A stretch of 41,817 bases of DNA from a virus: the IMG/VR virus record IMGVR_UViG_3300048584_000277, positions 1 to 41,817 of that record. The stretch is one strand, 5' to 3'. Of the stretch, positions 32,609 through 39,950 are shown piece by piece; the first letter of the stretch is position 1, and every line of letters starts with the position of its first letter. Under the pieces are notes generated by a model. It saw only the letters and a list, made by a program, of their open reading frames with translations, ran no database searches and was not told the origin of the DNA. Made by a program: the position numbers and the translations under genes.

Positions 32609-34891
32609 TCAGTCGTCGGCGTAAGGGGTGTAAGCGGGCTTGGGCGGGCTCTTGAGGCCGATGCCCCGGAAGCCGCGCAGGCCAGACGGGTTGCGCCACT
32701 TCTCGATGCCACGCGTGATCAGCAGATCGGAGAACCGTTTCTGCGAGCCGATGAACTCGCCTGCGGCATCCGCCCACTGCTTCCAGTCGGTGAACAACTC
32801 GGCGCTCAGCGACTTGGCGTTGCTCTCGCGCACGCAGCGCTCGTCGAGCCAACGGCCCAACGCGTCTTCGGCTTCGAAGTACTCCTCCGTGGCCTCGAGG
32901 ACCTGTTGCGGCGGATCGAGCCGACCGAGGCGCTGCCAGTCGAGACAACCCTGCACGGCCCAAGCGAGGATGCCGTCGCGCTCGGCCAGCAGCTTCTGCT
33001 GCAGGTGCTTGTCGCGGCGCTCGGGTGGCACCGTAATCGTGAACGGGATCAGGTGCAGGCGCCGCTTCATCGCTTCGTCGATGTTGCGAATGGCTGGCTT
33101 GTGGTTGCCAGCCACCACGAGCTTGAACTGCGGGAAGAACTCGAAGAAGTCCTGCCGCATGAAGCGCGCGGAGATCTTGTCGCCGCCGGTGAGGTTCTTG
33201 ACCTTGGACTCGGCCCAGCGTCGACCTTGCTCGGTCTCGATGGCGGCCACGAAGCGCGCGCCGCGCAGTCCCGCCATGTCGGTCGGGTGCCGGTCAGTGC
33301 GCGTCTCCATGAACGTGTCCATCGGCGCATTGGCCGCGTAGTCGCCGAGGATCGTGGCCAGCGTGTTCACGAACACCGACTTGCCGTTGGCGCCCGTGCC
33401 GTAGAGGAAGAACAGCGCGTGTTCCTGCGTCGAGCCGGTCAGCGTGTAGCCCGCCATCCGCTGCAGGTAGGCCTGCAGGTCGGCATCGCCACCGGTGACC
33501 TCGACCAGGAACTGTCGCCAGATCGGGCAGTCCCCGCTCGGCGTCGCGGTGGTGATCTTGGTCATCCGGTCGGCGCGGTCGTGCATTCGCTGGCGACCGG
33601 TCCGGAGATCGACCACGCCACCAGGCGTGTTGAGGAGCCAGGGGTCGGCGTCCCACTCGGCGGTGGTGGCCGCGTGCCGGCGATCCGCTCGCGCCAGTCG
33701 CTCGACGCCACCGACGGTGCCCGAGGTGGCGAGCTTGGCGGCGACCTTCGGGTTGTCGGCATGGACGGCGGCGTGTCGGCAGACGCAGCGGATCAGGTCG
33801 GTCGCTGCCAGCGTGTCCTCGGTGCGCCAGCGGTGACCGTCCCACACGAGCCAGCGGCCCCACGCAGCGACGTAGCGCCAGTCGCGGTGGTAGCGACGCG
33901 TGAACGCCAGCGCCAACGCATCCTCGGTGCCCCACACCGACTCGTCGCTGCTGATGACCGGCTCGGCTTCGTCGGCCACGTCATGCATCTGCAGGCGCGG
34001 GCCATGCGTGAGGAAGGCGGCGACATCGTAGCCTTCGGCGACGGCATCGGCTGCGTCCCATCCATCCGCTGCCTCCTCGGGCGGGTAGAGGATGTGGCAG
34101 GTCTTGGCACCGGCCGACAAGATCGCCTGCGCCGCGAGCGTGGCGTACTCCCAGCCCGGCTTGTCACGGTCGGGCCAGATCAGTACGGCCTTGCCGGCCA
34201 GCGGCGACCAATCGGTCTTGTCGACCGGCGCGTTGGCGCCGTGCATCGCCGTGGTGGCGGTGATGCCCGCATCGATCAGTGCCTGAGCGCACTTTTCGCC
34301 TTCGACCAGGACCACCTGCGCGGCGCCGGCGATGCCCGGCTGGTGGTAGAGCGGCCGCGGATCGGGCGGCGCCGTCTTGCGGCGGCGCGCATCCCAGGGA
34401 CGGAACTCCTTTTTCCGCCCGGGTGGGTCGTAGCGGTAGACAACCGCGATCAGCTTGCCGGCGGCGTCGAGGTAGTCCCACTTCGCCGTCGCGGGTCCAA
34501 GATCGTCGACCGGTGCCTCCTTGCGCGACGGCTTGGCATTCGTCGCCGGCACACGCCCAGCGAGATCCGCGGCCGCGTCGAGCAGACGCGGGAAGTCAGT
34601 CACCGGATCGATGCCGCGCGCCGCAGCGATCAGATCGAAGAGATCGCCGCCGTCGCCGGTCGCGCGGTCAGTCCACAGCCCGATCTTGTCGCCGGTGAGC
34701 ACGACCTCGAGGCTGTCGCCGGGGCTGCCGAGCACATCGCCGATCAGGAACAGGCCTTTGCGCTTCTTGCCGGCAGGGAACAGCACCGACAGCACGCTGT
34801 CGATCCGCGCGATCAGCGCCGCGCGCACGGCGTCACGCTGTGCGCTGCGGTCCGGGAGCGGAGCGGCGTCGGCTTCGTTGAAATCAAGCAT
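32609..34891 (-). CDS. TOPRIM primase / D5-type P4-family DNA helicase
   Basis: A 760-aa replication protein. Residues about 190-245 form a TOPRIM domain (VEGEK at 196-200, WPDRDK at 239-244). The C-terminal helicase has Walker A GTGANGKS at 498-505, a Walker B-like region near 545-552, GNHKP at 595-599 and an MKRR arginine-finger motif at 608-611. No CHC2 zinc finger is visible. Phage and plasmid primases of this type unwind and prime at the origin. The ATG at 34891 overlaps the excisionase-like gene by eight bases. Confidence 0.92.
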   Translation of the reverse strand: MLDFNEADAAPLPDRSAQRDAVRAALIARIDSVLSVLFPAGKKRKGLFLIGDVLGSPGDSLEVVLTGDKIGLWTDRATGDGGDLFDLIAAARGIDPVTDFPRLLDAAADLAGRVPATNAKPSRKEAPVDDLGPATAKWDYLDAAGKLIAVVYRYDPPGRKKEFRPWDARRRKTAPPDPRPLYHQPGIAGAAQVVLVEGEKCAQALIDAGITATTAMHGANAPVDKTDWSPLAGKAVLIWPDRDKPGWEYATLAAQAILSAGAKTCHILYPPEEAADGWDAADAVAEGYDVAAFLTHGPRLQMHDVADEAEPVISSDESVWGTEDALALAFTRRYHRDWRYVAAWGRWLVWDGHRWRTEDTLAATDLIRCVCRHAAVHADNPKVAAKLATSGTVGGVERLARADRRHAATTAEWDADPWLLNTPGGVVDLRTGRQRMHDRADRMTKITTATPSGDCPIWRQFLVEVTGGDADLQAYLQRMAGYTLTGSTQEHALFFLYGTGANGKSVFVNTLATILGDYAANAPMDTFMETRTDRHPTDMAGLRGARFVAAIETEQGRRWAESKVKNLTGGDKISARFMRQDFFEFFPQFKLVVAGNHKPAIRNIDEAMKRRLHLIPFTITVPPERRDKHLQQKLLAERDGILAWAVQGCLDWQRLGRLDPPQQVLEATEEYFEAEDALGRWLDERCVRESNAKSLSAELFTDWKQWADAAGEFIGSQKRFSDLLITRGIEKWRNPSGLRGFRGIGLKSPPKPAYTPYADD

Positions 34892-35114
34892 GGGCAGCCT
34901 CCTCGGAGGCATCCGATTGCTGGGCCTGCATCCAGGCCAGCAACTCGCCGAGCTTGAAGCGCACCAGCTTGCCGACGCGGTAGTGCGGAATGCCGCGGTG
35001 CTTGCGCTGCTGCTTTTGCGCCAGCCAGTGCAACGGCAGGTTGAGACTCATCGCAGCGCTGCGCGCGTCGACGAGTTTCTCGCCGAGCACGTGATCGACT
35101 GAAGGCGTCGTCAT
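34884..35114 (-). CDS. Excisionase-like helix-turn-helix protein
   Basis: A 76-aa protein with a central HTH-17-type fold: LVDARSAAMSLNLPLHWLAQ, then IPHYRVGKLVRFKLGELLAWMQ, which is the winged-helix MerR/excisionase core. It is coupled to both neighbours by overlapping starts. In this context it could regulate replication or assist excision. A sequence-specific target is not visible. Confidence 0.8.
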   Translation of the reverse strand: MTTPSVDHVLGEKLVDARSAAMSLNLPLHWLAQKQQRKHRGIPHYRVGKLVRFKLGELLAWMQAQQSDASEEAAHA

Positions 35115-35851
35115 GCGGCGGCCCTCCAGCAGCGGTCCTGCCAGGCGCACATCCGGCACTCGAAATGGGTCGCATCAAAGAAGCGACGGGGAAGGAGTTC
35201 ACCGGCTTCGGTGGCGGTGATCACGCGCACGGCGCGATCCGTCATCTGCTGCGCCAGCGCCGCGTTGAACGCCACGCGCTCGACGTAGATCTCCATCGTG
35301 TCGGCGTTGATCGCGGTGAAGATCGCCGGGTGTTCGTGGAGTTCGAGATGCGCCTGGTACAGCGCCACTTGCGCCGCATAGACCGGCTTGGCGATGGCGA
35401 GCCCCTTGGCCTCGACCTCGCGCCAGGCCTTGGCGCCGAGGCACTTGTTCTCCCACAGCGCCGGATAGGCGAAGCCGTCCGGCCCACCGACGATCACGCC
35501 ATCGACGTGCCCACGCAGACGGCCATCGGCGTCGGCGAAGCCAAACTGCTCGCCGTTGGCGCGGCGGGTGCGCAGGTCGAAGCCAGCATCGCGCAGCCAA
35601 GCCACCATGCAGTCTTCCATCACGTGGCCGCGCTGGAAGATGCGCAGCATCCGCCCGTCGATGTCGCGGCCGTAGTCCACCGGCGCCTTGGCGTACTCGA
35701 ACTGCAGCGCGCGCTCGCACTCGACGCCCAGGCGCGAGGCGCCAAGGTAGTCGCGCGATTTCTCCTTCGCGCGCGCCGCCTGCAGTCCGCGGTCGATGCG
35801 CGCCGAGACCTGGCCGCTGACGCTGGCCGTTGCATTGAAGTCGAGCGTCAT
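35111..35851 (-). CDS. PD-(D/E)XK nuclease with probable Fe-S cluster (RecB/Cas4-like)
   Basis: A 246-aa protein. The nuclease core has His76 (RGHVMED), Asp117 (GHVDG), Glu134/Lys136 (ENK) and a Gln161-x-x-x-Tyr165 motif. Cys45 and C-terminal Cys232, Cys235 and Cys241 have the spacing of the 4Fe-4S cluster of Cas4/AddB-type nucleases. Together these indicate an exonuclease that processes DNA ends. It overlaps the downstream HTH gene by four bases. A role in phage recombination or replication is most likely. Confidence 0.87.
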   Translation of the reverse strand: MTLDFNATASVSGQVSARIDRGLQAARAKEKSRDYLGASRLGVECERALQFEYAKAPVDYGRDIDGRMLRIFQRGHVMEDCMVAWLRDAGFDLRTRRANGEQFGFADADGRLRGHVDGVIVGGPDGFAYPALWENKCLGAKAWREVEAKGLAIAKPVYAAQVALYQAHLELHEHPAIFTAINADTMEIYVERVAFNAALAQQMTDRAVRVITATEAGELLPRRFFDATHFECRMCAWQDRCWRAAA

Positions 35852-36321
35852 GGCGACTTCTCCCAGAACGCCTTGTCTTCCAGGTCGGAGAAGTCGGTCA
35901 GCGCGTCGCGCACCTCGGGCATGCCGCGCACGGGCGGGTACTTCGCCATCTCGTGGTGAGCCGCCATCGCGTTGGTGAAGCAGGTGACGATGGCGCCGAT
36001 CACCTGCAGGGCCTCGGTCTCGGCGTACTCGCCGAGCGGCTTGTCGAATCCGATCGCTTCTGCGGCGGCGCCGAAGGCCTTCAAGCACCTCTGCAGGCAC
36101 GCGCGCTCGATCTCAGTGGCATCGATCATGTCGGTCTCCGGAATGGGGATTCCCTGGGTGCGCGCGTTCTTCCAGCGGCCGTACAGGGCGTGAAAGGCGT
36201 CCTGGCAGCGGCGCGAGCAGAAGACCCAGTCCCAGGGGTGGTGGCGCGGATCGGTCGGCTTGAAGCGGGTGTCGGCATGGCCGAACCCGCGTGCCTGTCG
36301 TTTGCAGACCCAGCATTTCAA
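35848..36321 (-). CDS. DUF6511-like zinc-binding protein
   Basis: A 157-aa protein. The N-terminal CWVCKRQARGFGHAD and later WVFCSRRCQDAFHALYGRWK supply two Cys pairs (residues 3/6 and 35/39), a typical zinc ribbon. The rest is helical. The pattern matches DUF6511 as I recall it, a phage replication-module protein without known function. It overlaps the nuclease gene by four bases. Confidence 0.82.
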   Translation of the reverse strand: MKCWVCKRQARGFGHADTRFKPTDPRHHPWDWVFCSRRCQDAFHALYGRWKNARTQGIPIPETDMIDATEIERACLQRCLKAFGAAAEAIGFDKPLGEYAETEALQVIGAIVTCFTNAMAAHHEMAKYPPVRGMPEVRDALTDFSDLEDKAFWEKSP

Positions 36322-36330
36322 GGGTCCTCC

Positions 36331-36978
36331 TTAGCTCGCCCACGCGGGCTTGCCGGTGGGCGCGCGGGTGGCCGCGGAGGTTGCCGGTGCGGGGGAATGC
36401 GTCGGTGCCGCGGCGGCGCGTGCGGTGGGCGCGGACGGTGCGCCGTGGCTGCGAGTCGGCACGCCCATCAGGCGGGCGTAGTCGGGGTGGTCGGGTTCCA
36501 CCGCGAGCTTCACCACGTTGCGGTCGCCGCCCTTGGCGTCCTTCTCGACGTCGACGCGGGCGAGGAACTCCAGGCCGTCGAGCTCGTGGAAGCCGGCGAT
36601 GCGGCGCGCGGCGACCGCTGGCGGCGAGTTGTCTTGCGGGTGCACGTTGCGTGCGCTGTTGAGCGCAGCGCGGAGGAAGCTGCGGCCCATCTGGCCCCAG
36701 GTCGGGCCCTTGGCCGAGTACAGGCCGATGTTGCTCCAGAGCTTGCGCTTGGCGAAGTCGCCGCCGGTGACCACAAACTCGGCGGCGAGGTACACCGCGC
36801 CAGTCTCGAAGGACTGCGTCGCGTAGCCGCCCGTCCAGCCCTGCGCCGGCTCATCGAAGCCGCCCGGCTTGATGGTCATGCGCACCGGCACCAGCGTGCC
36901 TTTCGGGATCAGGTCGAAGCCGCTCTGGGTGTCGGCATCGTTGAAGTCGTTCCAGCTCGAAGCATTGGACGTGGTCAT
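36331..36978 (-). CDS. Single-stranded DNA-binding-like protein
   Basis: A 215-aa protein with an OB-fold-like N-terminal half: VPVRMTIKPGGFDEP, YLAAEFVVTGGDFAKRKLWSNIGLYSAKG (about residues 60-90) and a variable Ala/Pro/Thr-rich C-terminal tail from about 175 on, as in many SSBs. It is followed, one base after the neighbouring stop region, by the DUF6511 gene. Its gene order next to a RecA-fold ATPase and a Cas4-like nuclease supports the call. No exact family was recognised. Confidence 0.7.
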   Translation of the reverse strand: MTTSNASSWNDFNDADTQSGFDLIPKGTLVPVRMTIKPGGFDEPAQGWTGGYATQSFETGAVYLAAEFVVTGGDFAKRKLWSNIGLYSAKGPTWGQMGRSFLRAALNSARNVHPQDNSPPAVAARRIAGFHELDGLEFLARVDVEKDAKGGDRNVVKLAVEPDHPDYARLMGVPTRSHGAPSAPTARAAAAPTHSPAPATSAATRAPTGKPAWAS

Positions 36979-36981
36979 GGA

Positions 36982-37812
36982 TTACTCCTTGGAAGTGGCA
37001 GAGGCAGGCGTCGGCGCGGCAGTGGCCGCGCACTTGGCGATCAGCGCGCCTAGGTCAGGCGGTTCGAGCAGGTCGAGGCGACCGGAGCGGTCTTTGGCCG
37101 GGAAGCCGTAGGGGTTGAGCGTGTGGGTGACGAAGGCGCGGTAGGCGCTGCCGTCCTCGGCCTTGATCTCGGCGAGGGTCACGACTTCGTCGACAATCCC
37201 GGGCATCTGCAGGCCGGTCTTGCTGCCCTCGATTTGCGGCTCGAAGACCCTGCGGTTGTAGTCGTCAAGGCGCTCGTCGAGGATCGCGACGAAGACCACG
37301 TTCTTGCCGCGGGCGTGCTGCAGGTGGGTGAGTGCGCCGACCATTTCCTGGCCGAGCAGTCCGTAGGCCGCGCGCAGGTCGGGTTTTCCGGAGCGATCGC
37401 TAATCGCGCCCGGCTGCGACTTGCACCAGGTGAAGCACAGTCGCGACATCTGCGTGATCGAGTCGACGAAGAAGGTCGCGTAGCGGTCGATCTGCGCGAC
37501 GTCGCCGAACTGTCCGACGACGTGCTCGTAGTGCGCGACCGAGAAGGCGGCCTCCGGCGGCAGCGAGCGATCAGGGCCCGCGAGGTAGACGAACAGGTCG
37601 CGACACTCTGGCCAGGACGCCGGGCGGATGGTGTCGCCAGGCCAGTCGGCCACCGAGAGATCGCCGGCCTCGATGTCGATGAACAGCGTCATCGACGGAT
37701 CGAGATCGCGCAGGCGGGTGGTCTTGCCGATGCCCGACTTGCCGAGCATCAACAGCTTCACGCCCTTGCGCTCGGCCATGCGCTGCTGAGCGGAGATGAT
37801 GGGGAGGCTCAT
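36982..37812 (-). CDS. RecA-fold ATPase (AAA_24/Sak4-like)
   Basis: A 276-aa NTPase. Walker A is GKSGIGKT at residues 24-31 and Walker B is ATFFVDS at 112-118. Later segments (DLRAAYGLLGQEMVGALTHL and GKNVVFVAILDE) match phage-encoded RecA-like ATP-binding proteins of the Sak4 type, which promote single-strand annealing. The ATG at 37812 overlaps the upstream BRO gene by four bases. Confidence 0.85.
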   Translation of the reverse strand: MSLPIISAQQRMAERKGVKLLMLGKSGIGKTTRLRDLDPSMTLFIDIEAGDLSVADWPGDTIRPASWPECRDLFVYLAGPDRSLPPEAAFSVAHYEHVVGQFGDVAQIDRYATFFVDSITQMSRLCFTWCKSQPGAISDRSGKPDLRAAYGLLGQEMVGALTHLQHARGKNVVFVAILDERLDDYNRRVFEPQIEGSKTGLQMPGIVDEVVTLAEIKAEDGSAYRAFVTHTLNPYGFPAKDRSGRLDLLEPPDLGALIAKCAATAAPTPASATSKE

Positions 37813-38561
37813 GCGGCCTCCTTCAGCATCTCGGCGACCGCGGGATTCCAGAGGATCTGATAGCCGCTGTGGCCGTTGCGGGAGTACGGCATGGCTTCCG
37901 CCCAGGCCTCGCCGGCCTCGGTCAGCTCCCACTCGTCGCGCTCGTTGCGGATCTGCAGACCGTTGTCGGACAGCAGCCGGTTCGTCGCCTTGGGCGAGCG
38001 ATTCAGCAGCTTGCCGAGCTGGGTAGCGTTCAAGGCGCACACCGGCTCGTTGGCCGCCGGCAGCGCGCGCCGCAGCACCTCAGTGGTGATGCCGGTGTTT
38101 TCCTGGATGCAGGTCAGCATCGCTGCCGCGGCGATGCCCGCCTTGACGCCCGGCACCTTGGCGACCGCTTCACCGATCAGCAGGATGGCGCTGACGCGGT
38201 CGTGGGTCGGCGCCGGCAGCGTGGCAAGCGTGCCCGGCGTCAGGTACGACCCGGTCTTCCGAATGGCCGGAATCACATCATGCGTGACCCAGCGTTTGAA
38301 GCGCTTGGCTTCGGCCTTGCGACTGCCGAGGATCAGCGCGTACAGGCCGGGTTCGTTGACGGTGGTCATGTCCTGATCACCACCAAGGGTGTGAATTGAA
38401 CTCACACCCTTCTCGTCGGCGTCGAGGCGTTCGAGCGCCTTGCGATCCAGCTGCAGGGATGCCAGGACATCAGCAGCGACGAACCAAGGCTGACCCTGTT
38501 CATCGGTGATGACGCGAAGCGATTGCCCTTCAAAACTGAAGGGCGCGAGTTGCGTACTCAT
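37809..38561 (-). CDS. BRO-N domain antirepressor-like protein
   Basis: A 250-aa protein. The Bro-N region spans about residues 8-110 (FSFEGQSLRVITDEQGQPWFVAADVLASL, LYALILGSRKAEAKRFKRWV and IPAIRKTGSYL). The C-terminal part has a possible winged helix (LGKLLNRSPKATNRLLSDNGL). These proteins counteract phage repressors. Two perfect inverted repeats fall inside the coding sequence at 38385-38411 and 38525-38544. Confidence 0.88.
   Translation of the reverse strand: MSTQLAPFSFEGQSLRVITDEQGQPWFVAADVLASLQLDRKALERLDADEKGVSSIHTLGGDQDMTTVNEPGLYALILGSRKAEAKRFKRWVTHDVIPAIRKTGSYLTPGTLATLPAPTHDRVSAILLIGEAVAKVPGVKAGIAAAAMLTCIQENTGITTEVLRRALPAANEPVCALNATQLGKLLNRSPKATNRLLSDNGLQIRNERDEWELTEAGEAWAEAMPYSRNGHSGYQILWNPAVAEMLKEAA
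38385..38411. other. 10-bp perfect inverted repeat within the BRO gene
   Basis: AAGGGTGTGA and TCACACCCTT are perfect 10-bp arms with a 7-nt loop. The segment codes for KGVSSIHTLGG. Such long exact symmetry in coding sequence is unusual and may be an operator or RNA hairpin. Confidence 0.6.
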
Positions 38562-38565
38562 GGAC

Positions 38566-39045
38566 TCAGTCCTCGGAGATGGTGGTCAGGCGGAAGGTCG
38601 GCTTGCCCGGCTTCACGGTGCGGGCGCTGGCGAACTGCTCGCGGAGCGAGGGCGGCCAGTTGTTGAACCGCGATTCGCTGACGGCGTAGTCGACGTCGAT
38701 GAAGTCCTCGACCTTTTCGCCGGCAGCGGCGATGCGCTGGGCGATGGCGGCGAGCTTGGTCTGGTCCCAGGACACCCGCTTCGGGACGTCGACGGTGACG
38801 CGGACAGCGCCGTCGTCGATGTGCACGGTGCCGAAGTCCTTGCCAGCGTCGGCGCGGACTTTCTGGATGCGTTCGGCGTAGCTCTGATCGAGTGCCGCAT
38901 CCACCTTGGCGCGCTGCTGCTTGTGCCAGGTGAGAAGGTCATCGAGGTTGCGGACGATCTCGGCGAGCTGCGTCGTCGGCAATGCGGCGAGATCAGCGAT
39001 ACTGAGTGCGGTGAGGCGGTCGGGCAGAACGGTCATTGCAGTCAT
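38566..39045 (-). CDS. Hypothetical early protein
   Basis: A 159-aa protein. The N-terminal part is helical (IADLAALPTTQLAEIVRNLDDLLTWHKQQRAKVDAAL) and the C-terminal half is alpha/beta with DFGTVHIDDGAVRVTVDVPKRVSWDQ. No family was recognised. The ATG at 39045 is chosen because GAGG lies eight bases upstream; the next ATG is nine bases downstream. It is the second gene of the early leftward operon. Confidence 0.72.
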   Translation of the reverse strand: MTAMTVLPDRLTALSIADLAALPTTQLAEIVRNLDDLLTWHKQQRAKVDAALDQSYAERIQKVRADAGKDFGTVHIDDGAVRVTVDVPKRVSWDQTKLAAIAQRIAAAGEKVEDFIDVDYAVSESRFNNWPPSLREQFASARTVKPGKPTFRLTTISED

Positions 39046-39055
39046 GGCCGCCACC

Positions 39056-39304
39056 TCACGCCGACGCGTGCTGGTAGGTGGACTCGTGCAGCACCCGGCG
39101 TTCGAAGTCGATCACCGACTCCAGCGGGTAGCCGACGCGCTTGGACAGCTTCAGGTACTTCGGGCCGCGGCCCTCCGAGCGCCACCGCTGAAGGGTCTTG
39201 GGGCTCACGCCCCAGCGGTTGGCGACCTCGTTTTCGTTCAAAACCCGGCGGTCACCGGGAGCCAGTTCGCTGATGGGCGGGGTGGTGCGGGCTTGCGCTT
39301 GCAT
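39056..39304 (-). CDS. AlpA/MerR-like helix-turn-helix regulator
   Basis: An 82-aa protein with an N-terminal arm and an HTH: LNENEVANRWGVSPKTLQRWRSEGRGPKYLKLSKRVGYPLESVIDFERRV. This is the AlpA/MerR-type DNA-binding core with the following wing strands. AGGAGGAACAG immediately precedes the ATG, a strong ribosome-binding site. It heads the early operon downstream of the operator region at 39350-39420. Confidence 0.85.
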   Translation of the reverse strand: MQAQARTTPPISELAPGDRRVLNENEVANRWGVSPKTLQRWRSEGRGPKYLKLSKRVGYPLESVIDFERRVLHESTYQHASA

Positions 39305-39349
39305 CTGTTCCTCCTGTGATTCCGCTGCGGAATCGGTGGAGGCATTTCA

Positions 39350-39420
39350 GGTTTTCAGTGGCGAATTGCCGATGGACGCACTGGCGAATTTTTTCGATGG
39401 CAAATATTCGCCAGTGGTTC
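39350..39420. promoter_or_regulatory. Operator-like region with three CACTGGCGAAT-type sites
   Basis: CACTGGCGAATT at 39379-39390, the inverted ATTCGCCAGTGG at 39406-39417, and CAGTGGCGAATT near 39355-39366 lie in an AT-richer segment. The first two are separated by an A/T-rich stretch and form an inverted pair. This spacer lies between the early regulator and the recombinase module and is the best candidate for the lysogeny-control operator. Position of the third site may be off by a base. Confidence 0.6.
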
Positions 39421-39438
39421 GCCGACACCAGAAACGAC

Positions 39439-39463
39439 AACGGCGAGCTCGAGGCTCGCCGTT
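39439..39463 (-). terminator. Hairpin after the recombinase module
   Basis: AACGGCGAG and CTCGCCGTT form a perfect 9-bp stem with a 7-nt loop, 26 bases past the stop at 39489. On the minus strand it is followed by GTCGTTTCTGG, with no long U-tract, so the terminator is moderate. Confidence 0.65.
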
Positions 39464-39488
39464 GGGGTGGATGCGTGTTCGGATCAGG

Positions 39489-39950
39489 TCAACGTTCGGG
39501 AAAACCGAGCAGGCGCCGCTGTTCGTTCCAGTCGCGCGGGATGATGTCGATGCGGCCGCGCAACGCATGCAGGTTGACGTGGCGAGGCTGCCGACCTTCG
39601 ACAATGGCGGTGATGATGTCGGGCGCGAGCAGCGTCATGCGCAAGATCTCCGAGACCCAGCCACGTTCGAGCTTCTGCTTGCGGGCCAGATCGCTGACAT
39701 GTGGGTAACGGCCCTCGTCGAGTTGCCTCTGCCAATGGAAGCCTTTCCCGAGCGTTCGGATCATCGATTCGTCGAAGCCGCCCACCGTGGCATCTGACGT
39801 CGAGGATGGCGGCGGGGTCAGCACCTTGCGGTTCTGGCGGCGCTTGATCGTCAGCGGGACCACCGTGACCCGTTGTCCGTTGCTGACGTAGCTGCGTGAA
39901 TCCTCCTTGGCCTCGATGGTGACGGCGAATCGCCGGGCCTGCGTGTTCAA
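39489..39950 (-). CDS. Small protein with ParB/KorB-like HTH in the recombinase module
   Basis: A 153-aa protein. The region HVSDLARKQKLERGWVSEILRMTLLAPDIITAIVEGRQP (about residues 84-122) is a helix-turn-helix of ParB/KorB type. The start is TTG at 39950, overlapping the recombinase stop as TTGA. It may regulate or direct the recombinase. The last segment (RGRIDIIPRDWNEQRRLLGFPE) is conserved-looking but not recognised. Confidence 0.72.
   Translation of the reverse strand: MNTQARRFAVTIEAKEDSRSYVSNGQRVTVVPLTIKRRQNRKVLTPPPSSTSDATVGGFDESMIRTLGKGFHWQRQLDEGRYPHVSDLARKQKLERGWVSEILRMTLLAPDIITAIVEGRQPRHVNLHALRGRIDIIPRDWNEQRRLLGFPER

Noticed and set aside
33405-33425. GAACAGCGCGTGTTC resembling the cassette dyad
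   Set aside because: It lies inside the primase-helicase Walker A region on the other strand, has a different spacer length and no GCTTGGCTTC block.
32477-34957. Long plus-strand ORF of 826 codons opposite the primase gene
   Set aside because: The minus-strand product has clear TOPRIM and D5 helicase motifs, so the plus-strand frame is a shadow.
38285-38310. GCTTGGCTTC-like sequence in the BRO gene
   Set aside because: It encodes the conserved EAKRFKRW part of the Bro-N domain and lacks the GAACAGCGCGTTC block, so it is a coding coincidence.
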